Shown: piece after piece, positions 1-4,794 of the stretch
How positions within the stretch are numbered: the first letter of the stretch is position 1
How the letters are laid out: each line of letters starts with the position of its first letter
Assembly (NCBI GenBank): GCA_002323535.1
Contig: DCQT01000109.1
Span: 1-5,537, forward strand
Length of the DNA: 5,537 nt
Source of the DNA: Bacteriovoracaceae bacterium UBA1511
Lineage (GTDB): Bacteria; Bdellovibrionota; Bacteriovoracia; Bacteriovoracales; Bacteriovoracaceae
Reading direction: 5' to 3'
Notes under the pieces: model-generated
Told to the model about the DNA's origin: nothing
The model's database searches: none
What the model saw: the letters and a program-made list of their open reading frames with translations, nothing else
Made by a program: the position numbers and the translations under genes

Positions 1-705
1 CCAGATATAGATGCGATTATCAAAGAAGCAAGTGATGAGGATGACTCAGAGGAAGCAAGTTTTTCTGATGAGCTCGAAGAGGGAAAAGAGATTAAAAGTA
101 TGTTGGACGGAATATCATCAGATGATCTTCCTGAAGACTACAAGCCTCGAAGTCAATTAACTTCACTTGAAGAATTAAACAACGAGCTGGACTCATTTAA
201 AGGTGAGCCAGACCTAGGTTTTGAAATTTCTAGAGAAATGAAAAAAGATCTCACTGAAGAAATTCCAACAGACGTAGAGGCGGATGATTTTTGGGCGATT
301 GATGAATTTCCTTCGTTATCTGGAAAGCTTGAATCCTCCGGGAAAGAGGGCACAAAGGCAACAGATATAAAAGCTGAGTTTTTTAACGATACTTCTGATG
401 AAGAGGGTGAAGGGCAATTTAAAATGAAGCCTTCAAGCACCTTATCTTCGATAAATATTTCAGATGTCGGAGGCTCCAATAGCTCTGCAGCTGTTCAAAG
501 CTTAAATGTTGATGAGATTGTTGAAAAAGTGAAAGAGGCGCTAGCACCTCAGCTAGAAGAAGTTGTAAAAAAACTTTTCTCTCAAAAAATTGAGCAGGTT
601 GCTTGGGAGGTTATTCCTGATCTCGCCGAAAATGTTATCAAAAAAGAAGTTGAAGAGATCGCGAAGCAAGTTTACATGTCGACAAACGAGTTAAAAAAAG
701 AGTGA
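1..705 (+). CDS. Acidic response-regulator-like protein, C-terminal part (5' end outside window)
   Basis: The reading frame is open from the first base of the window and ends at TGA 703-705, giving 234 visible residues. The first in-frame ATG (position 100) has no convincing ribosome site and the sequence before it is equally acidic, so I treat the gene as truncated at its 5' end. Roughly the first 150 visible residues are low-complexity, rich in Asp, Glu and Ser, and probably disordered. The last 65 or so residues look like a charged amphipathic helix or coiled coil containing QVAWEVIPDLAENVIKKEVE. From family memory, a tail of the form 'AWEVVPDLAE..I..E' closes many deltaproteobacterial response-regulator or zinc-ribbon proteins thought to act in signalling or motility. 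No receiver domain is visible here; it would lie upstream. The coding frame is well supported, the family assignment only moderately. Its 3' end overlaps the convergent birA gene by 15 bp. Confidence 0.8.
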   Translation, partial: PDIDAIIKEASDEDDSEEASFSDELEEGKEIKSMLDGISSDDLPEDYKPRSQLTSLEELNNELDSFKGEPDLGFEISREMKKDLTEEIPTDVEADDFWAIDEFPSLSGKLESSGKEGTKATDIKAEFFNDTSDEEGEGQFKMKPSSTLSSINISDVGGSNSSAAVQSLNVDEIVEKVKEALAPQLEEVVKKLFSQKIEQVAWEVIPDLAENVIKKEVEEIAKQVYMSTNELKKE

Positions 706-1347
706 ACCTGAACTAATTGTTTTAATCTCTAAAGTGTTATCGATTTGTGCAGAGCCATTAAAATCGATTCCAATAAATTTTCCGTTGACCGTAAGGTTCG
801 CGTCTATTATACGAACATTTTTATTTAAGTGACAGCAAAAGCCGTTCCAGCTTTTTACAATTTTTTTACTATCTGAATTTTGATTAAGGATGAAATCATA
901 TAACTCTTCTGCAAGGCTTTCTGGAGAATCATTTAACTCTATAGAGCTCCAGGGGATATTTTTTTGATTTAGATTAACTCCAACACCACACACCACAAAA
1001 TCACCTGCTTGTTGGCAAATGATCCCCCCAACTTTTTGAGAATTCTCATTCAACAAATCATTAGGCCACTTCAGAGTAAGAGAGATACCCTTTGTTTTAA
1101 AAAACTCAGCACAGTAAACGCCAATCGCAATTGGAGTAAGGTGTTCATAATCGTCTTTTTTAAGAGAAAAACTCATCGCCAACGAGCCAGAAAAAAACTC
1201 CCAGTCATTCCCTTTTCTTCCAAAACCAGAGGTTTGTTGTTTGGCTGTAACAAGTGTTGGCCCTGAAATAAGTTTAGGGAATTTCGCGATAAGGTTTGTT
1301 AAGTAAGCTTGTGTTGACGGGCACTTTTTTAAGTTGATAACTTTCAT
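691..1347 (-). CDS. birA: Biotin--[acetyl-CoA-carboxylase] ligase, class I (no HTH domain)
   Basis: This 218-residue enzyme would activate biotin with ATP to biotinyl-5'-AMP and attach it to a lysine of the biotin carboxyl carrier protein, so it supplies fatty-acid synthesis in the cytoplasm. The visible BPL/LplA catalytic motifs are in order: STQAYL near residue 11; the biotinyl-AMP loop GFGRKGNDW at 41-49 (family form GRGRRGxxW); LKWPNDL at 92-98; KVGGII at 105-110 with the conserved catalytic-site lysine; and GVGVNLN at 121-127. The C-terminal SH3-like part (about 160-218) is short. There is no N-terminal winged helix, so this is the non-regulatory type and should not act as a biotin operon repressor. 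The ATG at 1345-1347 fits the usual class I N-terminus and is preceded by a weak GTGAGA purine stretch. The gene is divergent from rph and convergent with the upstream acidic-protein gene. Confidence 0.93.
   Translation of the reverse strand: MKVINLKKCPSTQAYLTNLIAKFPKLISGPTLVTAKQQTSGFGRKGNDWEFFSGSLAMSFSLKKDDYEHLTPIAIGVYCAEFFKTKGISLTLKWPNDLLNENSQKVGGIICQQAGDFVVCGVGVNLNQKNIPWSSIELNDSPESLAEELYDFILNQNSDSKKIVKSWNGFCCHLNKNVRIIDANLTVNGKFIGIDFNGSAQIDNTLEIKTISSGSLFF
1314..1341 (+). promoter_or_regulatory. Candidate sigma70-type promoter for rph-rdgB
   Basis: TTGACG (1314-1319) matches five of six bases of the -35 consensus. It is followed after 16 bp by GATAAC (1336-1341), which matches four of six at -10. 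Transcription would start near 1348 and give a leader of about 30 nt before the rph ATG. The element lies inside the 5' coding region of birA, as expected with only 29 bp between the divergent starts. It was found by eye, and AT-rich sequence gives chance matches. Confidence 0.4.
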
Positions 1348-1364
1348 GTTTATCTCACTAATTT

Positions 1365-1370
1365 AAAGGA
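1365..1370 (+). promoter_or_regulatory. Ribosome binding site of rph
   Basis: AAAGGA lies 6 nt upstream of the ATG at 1377, the ideal distance for a Shine-Dalgarno sequence. It is the clearest ribosome site in the window and fixes the rph start, which also matches the family N-terminus. Confidence 0.75.
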
Positions 1371-1376
1371 TCACAA

Positions 1377-2081
1377 ATGTCACTAATTGAGCGAACAACT
1401 CCACGAAATATTAAGTTTACCACAGGGATTAACCCTTATGCTCATGGAAGTGTGATTGCAGAGTTTGGAAATACAAAAGTTCATATAACAGCAACAGTTG
1501 AAGAAAATGTTCCAAGTTGGATGAGAGGAAAAGGCTCAGGTTGGGTAACGGCGGAGTACAATATGCTGCCCGGTTCAACTCATACCAGAAGTAGAAGAGA
1601 AAGAAGCAAGGTCGGTGGGAGAACTCAGGAAATTCAAAGACTTATTGGTCGTGCTTTAAGGGCCGTCGTTGATATGAAAAAACTTGGCGAGAGAATGATT
1701 ACGCTTGATTGTGATGTTCTAGTTGCTGATGGCGGAACACGAACGACGTCAATTTCTGGTGCTTATGTAGCTTTGGAGCTAGCGATTCAAAAGCTAATTA
1801 AAGATGGTGCACTGAGTTCATCACCAATTACAGAGCCACTAGCGGCACTTAGTATTGGTATTAATAAAGAAAATAAAATTATTGCGGATCTAAATTACGA
1901 AGAAGACTCAAGCTGTGAAACAGATATGAATATTGTTCTTACTGAATCAGGAAAGTTTATAGAGCTTCAGGGAACCGCTGAAGGTTCGCCATTTTCAAGA
2001 GAGCATTTGGATGCGCTTGTAGATTGCTCAATGGAGGCGATGAAGAGTGTTTTTGCAGCTCAAAAAGAAGTCTTAAAGTAA
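1377..2081 (+). CDS. rph: Ribonuclease PH (tRNA nucleotidyltransferase)
   Basis: This 234-residue protein has the normal family length (about 230-260). RNase PH is a phosphorolytic 3'-5' exoribonuclease that trims extra nucleotides from tRNA 3' ends, using phosphate and releasing nucleoside diphosphates; it works as a hexameric ring. Family motifs run the whole length: GSGWVTAEYNMLP (53-65), STHTR (67-71), GGRTQEIQRLIGRALRA (80-96) with the phosphate-site Arg of GRT, LDCDVLVADGGTRT (110-123) with the phosphate-binding GTR, ETDMN with acidic metal ligands, and GTAEGSPFSREHL near the C-terminus. The residue after MLP is Gly66, where many homologues have Arg; this position varies in the family, so activity is still expected. 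The start is supported by AAAGGA 6 nt upstream. The stop codon shares its last base with the rdgB start. A tRNA gene, a possible substrate, lies just after rdgB. Confidence 0.97.
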   Translation: MSLIERTTPRNIKFTTGINPYAHGSVIAEFGNTKVHITATVEENVPSWMRGKGSGWVTAEYNMLPGSTHTRSRRERSKVGGRTQEIQRLIGRALRAVVDMKKLGERMITLDCDVLVADGGTRTTSISGAYVALELAIQKLIKDGALSSSPITEPLAALSIGINKENKIIADLNYEEDSSCETDMNIVLTESGKFIELQGTAEGSPFSREHLDALVDCSMEAMKSVFAAQKEVLK

Positions 2082-2674
2082 TGATACATGAAATAATTCT
2101 AGCCTCTTCAAATGCGCATAAAGTCTCGGAGATGAAAGATCTCTTTTTTTCTAAAGACTTCAAAATTGTGGGGGCACCAGAAAAACTTGAAGTCATAGAA
2201 GACGGCAAATCGTTTTTTGAAAATGCTCTACTTAAAGCAAAAGCCTATTCCAAAAAGTATAAAAAGCCGGCCCTCGCTGATGATAGTGGGCTTTGCGTCG
2301 AGGCTCTACCAGACAAATTAGGGCTTGAGACAGCAAGGTATGGTGGCGAAGGGCTTAGTGATCGTCAGAGGTGGGAGTTGCTGCTTAAAGAGATGAGTAG
2401 CGTTCCAGCTGAAAAGAGGCAGGCGTATTTTTGCTGTGTGTTATGTTTTTATTTCTCTGATGACGAGATATATTACTTCGAAGGGCGTGTTCAGGGCGTG
2501 ATTTCTGAGCAAGGGCAAGAAGGTGAGGGTGGCTTTGGCTACGACCCTGTATTTTTGCCAGAGGAGCTAGCTGGTAAAAGCTTAGCTGAAGACACTAAGT
2601 GGAAGATGGAAAACTCTCACCGCTCTAAGGCATTTGAGCATGCAAATAAGTTTTTCAAAAACTATAAGTTCTAA
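2081..2674 (+). CDS. rdgB: RdgB/HAM1-type dITP/XTP pyrophosphatase
   Basis: This enzyme hydrolyses non-canonical purine nucleotides (dITP/ITP, XTP) to monophosphate and pyrophosphate, keeping deaminated bases out of DNA and RNA. I chose ATG 2081-2083 because it gives 197 residues, the length of E. coli RdgB, and places the family N-terminus IILASSNAHK at residues 5-14. The frame stays open further upstream to a TTG, but that extension lies inside rph and matches nothing in the family. Motifs seen: FFENALLKAKAY (45-56), the catalytic LADDSGL (65-71), ARYGGEG (85-91), RQAYFCCVL (113-121), GGFGYDPVF (150-158) and SHRSKA (179-184). The usual EKN before SHR reads WKM here; the lysine is kept at residue 175 and the spacing from the AE motif appears one residue shorter. 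ATG overlaps the rph stop as TAATG and there is little Shine-Dalgarno sequence, so translation is probably coupled to rph. Confidence 0.95.
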   Translation: MIHEIILASSNAHKVSEMKDLFFSKDFKIVGAPEKLEVIEDGKSFFENALLKAKAYSKKYKKPALADDSGLCVEALPDKLGLETARYGGEGLSDRQRWELLLKEMSSVPAEKRQAYFCCVLCFYFSDDEIYYFEGRVQGVISEQGQEGEGGFGYDPVFLPEELAGKSLAEDTKWKMENSHRSKAFEHANKFFKNYKF

Positions 2675-2703
2675 TTGCCAAACAGAGAAAAATTTTTTAA
2701 GTT
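2675..2703 (+). promoter_or_regulatory. Possible weak promoter of the tRNA-Pro gene
   Basis: TTGCCA (2675-2680) matches five of six -35 bases. After 17 bp comes TAAGTT (2698-2703), a poor -10. Initiation would fall just before the mature tRNA start at 2716, with a GC-containing stretch between, as in stable-RNA promoters. The alternative is simple readthrough from rph-rdgB, since no GC-rich hairpin separates rdgB from the tRNA. Confidence 0.25.
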
Positions 2704-2715
2704 ACGTCCTCGTGT

Positions 2716-2792
2716 CGGAGCGTAGCGCAGCCTGGTAGCGCACTTGCTTTGGGAGCAAGGGGTCGTAGGTTCAAATCCTATCGCTCCGACCA
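2716..2792 (+). tRNA. tRNA-Pro (anticodon UGG)
   Basis: A complete 77-nt cloverleaf can be drawn. The acceptor stem CGGAGCG pairs with CGCTCCG. The D arm is GCGC-AGCCTGGTA-GCGC. The anticodon stem CTTGC/GCAAG closes the loop TTTGGGA with anticodon TGG at 2750-2752. The T arm GTAGG-TTCAAAT-CCTAT has one G-T wobble pair at its outer end. The discriminator is A (2789) and CCA is encoded at 2790-2792. The UGG anticodon with wobble reads CCA, CCG and potentially the other proline codons. The gene closely resembles bacterial tRNA-Pro(UGG). It follows rdgB by 41 bp and is followed by a rho-independent terminator. Confidence 0.97.
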
Positions 2793-2820
2793 TTTTTTTT
2801 AAAAATTCGTTAATCCTCAT

Positions 2821-2850
2821 GCCACTCATTGAAGTGGCTTTTTTATTTTT
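2821..2850 (+). terminator. Rho-independent terminator after tRNA-Pro
   Basis: GCCACT (2821-2826) pairs perfectly with AGTGGC (2833-2838) around a 6-nt loop, followed by six T, one A and five T (2839-2850). It lies 28 nt after the tRNA CCA end and would end the tRNA transcript and any rph-rdgB readthrough. On the minus strand the same hairpin is not followed directly by a T run, so it is a poor terminator for the convergent gene. Confidence 0.85.
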
Positions 2851-2872
2851 ACCGATTAATCGTATTAAGTCT

Positions 2873-3871
2873 TTATTCTTCTTCTTCCTCTTGATCAAGA
2901 AAAGTAGAGGACATTTCTTCCTTGGCGCTATCAAACAACTTTTGAAAAGAAAAATCATATTCTGCAAACAAGTCAAATATAGAAGTGTCTTGATAGTCAT
3001 TTGATACTAACTCTTTAAGCTTTGGGTCGAGAAGATTTTTTAAACGAATTAATTCTTCCGAATTAAATTTTTCTGAAATAATATTGTTATAATCTGGCCT
3101 TGATAATTCTTTAAATTTTTCATATGCTTTTTTCTCATCATCAGAAAAATCCTTAACGCAATTACACTCTTGAATCTTTTTGTTCAAGCCCTCAATAAAG
3201 TTGTCTTTTTTTGTAATAAGTTCTCCTGCAGTCTGAATGGATGTAAATTGATAGACTAAGTCCAGCAAAGAGTCTCGTTTAAGGTGATGGCCATAAAAAT
3301 AAATTTGATTTTTTTCACTAAGAATATATTTTTTAAATTGTTCAAGACTAAGGTTTATAAGCTCTAATAAGTATGAACCAAACTTGATCATTTTGAATAG
3401 TTTAGCGCTATCTTTATGCTCCTCTTTTGCCATATCTTTATCTTTTAAGATGGCCATGGCCGCTACAGCAATCATCAAAACATGAAAGCTTGGGCTCATT
3501 TTATAGTTATTATTAAAATGCTGATAAAGTGAAATGAGGCATTTTGAAAAACCTCCTTCTTTAAACTCTTTGCACATAAATTCTGTTTTATTATTTGAGC
3601 TTAATATATCTTTAAAAAAAAGAGTTAAGCTTACCTCGTAAGAGATGTTTGAGATGGCCTTGAAGACATCATCGTAGCTTTTAGATCTAGGCAGTAAATT
3701 TATGTATTCAAAAAAGCTTATTCCCACTCGAGAAGTAAAACTCCATTCGTGAGAATAAGGTTGCAAATGAGAGAAATGTTTACTTTTACTAAAGTCAATA
3801 ATTGGCGCCGAGGCAATGTTAAGCTGATGGAAGAGAAGAGATAGGCTAAGGATGATAGCACTTAGGCTCAA
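2873..3871 (-). CDS. Putative exported protein of unknown function, Glu-rich C-terminus
   Basis: I do not recognise this 332-residue protein. Read from TTG at 3869-3871, the N-terminus is a hydrophobic stretch of about 15-20 residues ending in NIASA, a good signal peptidase I site (cleavage after about residue 22). The mature part is mostly charged and probably helical, with a short hydrophobic segment near 128-142 (FHVLMIAVAAMAILK) and four cysteines (100, 111, 236, 238) that could form disulfides in the periplasm. It ends in DQEEEEE, encoded by a short GAA/GAG run. The start is uncertain: TTG has no Shine-Dalgarno sequence, and the frame stays open upstream to a TAA, encoding KFNKNIK just before it, which would be an ideal positively charged n-region. 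Base composition looks more AT-rich than rph or rdgB. It lies 104 bp after the paralogue pair on the same strand and may share their transcript. The long frame makes the coding call likely; the function is unknown. Confidence 0.72.
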   Translation of the reverse strand: MSLSAIILSLSLLFHQLNIASAPIIDFSKSKHFSHLQPYSHEWSFTSRVGISFFEYINLLPRSKSYDDVFKAISNISYEVSLTLFFKDILSSNNKTEFMCKEFKEGGFSKCLISLYQHFNNNYKMSPSFHVLMIAVAAMAILKDKDMAKEEHKDSAKLFKMIKFGSYLLELINLSLEQFKKYILSEKNQIYFYGHHLKRDSLLDLVYQFTSIQTAGELITKKDNFIEGLNKKIQECNCVKDFSDDEKKAYEKFKELSRPDYNNIISEKFNSEELIRLKNLLDPKLKELVSNDYQDTSIFDLFAEYDFSFQKLFDSAKEEMSSTFLDQEEEEE

Positions 3872-3975
3872 TTTTATATTTTTATTAAATTTATGGCTTT
3901 GAATTTGCAGTACATACTTTTGAAAGAGATGAAATATGAAGTAGGAAACATTAGCGCCGCTTTATGAGTTGACCT

Positions 3976-4794
3976 CTACAGACCAAAGTAACTCTCGAGA
4001 ATTGGATTAAAAATCTCAGGTCCAGTAAGATCCCATCGAAATGAATCGAAAAGCAGGTCCCAGGTATGTGCCAAAGGCGAAAAAGACCTATTTGCCTCAG
4101 GGAGTTTTATCTTTTCATTTCTTCCCATCCATTCGTAAAACTCCCCAAGTGTTTTTGGGTCGTGTCCAAATTTCTTTGAGGAGTACCTGATTAGGTCTAA
4201 TTGAAGTATATGAATAAAAGGCCCATGTGGATCTGAAATGAAAAAGTCATCAACAATTAGCTCTCTGTTTTGAAGGACTCTTCCAAATTGGCTTTCTGAT
4301 AATTCATCTCTTGTAAATCGAACTTCTGAAGAGAAACCAGCTTCTTTTAGTCTTGATTTTAAGACTTCAATTAGAATATTTCGGTGAATCTCATCGTAGT
4401 TTTTTTGCCTTGAGATTAGAGTAGCATTTTTTGAAGCGAGAATCTTTCGGGTAAGATGAGTTGATAAATCTCGCGCCCAATCTCTAATCAAAGGAGTGTT
4501 CATGTAAATTGACGGGATGAATTCAATAAGTGCCTTTCTAGCAGGATTCATTTCAAAATTATCAAGATACTCTCTGAGATAAATTCCTGCTCCTGCGGGT
4601 GCATTCGGTGAGACCTTATTACTATTAAGTGCTTCTAAAAGCGCGGTTTCCTTTTTTTCATAACGCTGAATGAGCTCTTCATAATGAGCTGCTTGCTCGT
4701 GATTAAAACTTAGATGATCTTTTAGTAGCTCAAGGCAACTTGACTTTGCTTTAACTGATAATATTAAAAGAAAGAATACAATTAATTTATTCAC
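3976..4794 (-). CDS. Putative exported protein, second of a tandem paralogous pair
   Basis: This 272-residue protein starts at GTG (4792-4794), which overlaps the TGA of the upstream gene as GTGA. There is no usable Shine-Dalgarno sequence, so translation is probably coupled. Residues 1-16 form a typical signal peptide (NK, then IVFFLLILSV, then KA as a likely signal peptidase I site). Cys20 follows, but KSSC is not a lipobox. Residues 32-56 are charged and helical, and 57-71 form a linker with Pro, Gly and Ala. From residue 72 to the end it aligns almost without gaps with the upstream gene product. Shared blocks are IRDWAR (103-108), HGPFIHILQLDLIR (190-203), LGEFYEWMGRNE (216-227) and WDLLFDSFRWD..GPEIFNP (245-264). 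Conserved His190, His195, Gln198, Asp200 and Arg203 could form a site, which is speculation. I do not recognise the family. A periplasmic or secreted location is likely. Confidence 0.82.
   Translation of the reverse strand: MNKLIVFFLLILSVKAKSSCLELLKDHLSFNHEQAAHYEELIQRYEKKETALLEALNSNKVSPNAPAGAGIYLREYLDNFEMNPARKALIEFIPSIYMNTPLIRDWARDLSTHLTRKILASKNATLISRQKNYDEIHRNILIEVLKSRLKEAGFSSEVRFTRDELSESQFGRVLQNRELIVDDFFISDPHGPFIHILQLDLIRYSSKKFGHDPKTLGEFYEWMGRNEKIKLPEANRSFSPLAHTWDLLFDSFRWDLTGPEIFNPILESYFGL

Noticed and set aside
153..479. Minus-strand open frame, Ser-rich
   Set aside because: It is antisense to the acidic coding region; Ser/Phe/Ile richness is what antisense Glu/Asp/Lys codons give. No ribosome site or family match.
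739..768. ATCGATT occurring twice as a possible operator
   Set aside because: The short repeat lies deep inside the birA 3' coding region and is likely chance in AT-rich sequence.
1009..1266. Plus-strand open frame inside birA
   Set aside because: It lies wholly antisense to the well-supported birA motifs and its product shows no recognisable domain.
2024..2080. TTG-initiated extension of rdgB
   Set aside because: It lies inside rph, adds residues not found in the family, and the ATG at 2081 gives the standard length and N-terminus.
1957..2208. Minus-strand open frame across the rph-rdgB junction
   Set aside because: It is antisense to two confidently identified genes and has low-complexity composition.
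2853..2862. Perfect 10-bp palindrome CGATTAATCG before the convergent gene end
   Set aside because: It is too short, has no loop, and has no T run in either direction, so it cannot be supported as a terminator or binding site.
2671..3000. Open frame on the minus strand across the tRNA (contains GAIGFEPTTP and CATRLRYAPT)
   Set aside because: This is the well-known spurious peptide from translating a tRNA-Pro antisense. The remainder covers the terminator and the end of the real minus-strand gene in another frame.
2744..3004. Plus-strand open frame starting inside the tRNA (LWEQGVVGSNPIAPT)
   Set aside because: It begins in the tRNA, reads through the terminator and lies antisense to the exported-protein gene. 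The GSNPIAPT pattern is a typical tRNA translation artefact.
3872..3975. Promoter for the exported-protein gene in the 104-bp gap
   Set aside because: Several AT-rich -10-like strings (such as TATAAA) occur, but none has a matching -35 at proper spacing, so none was annotated.
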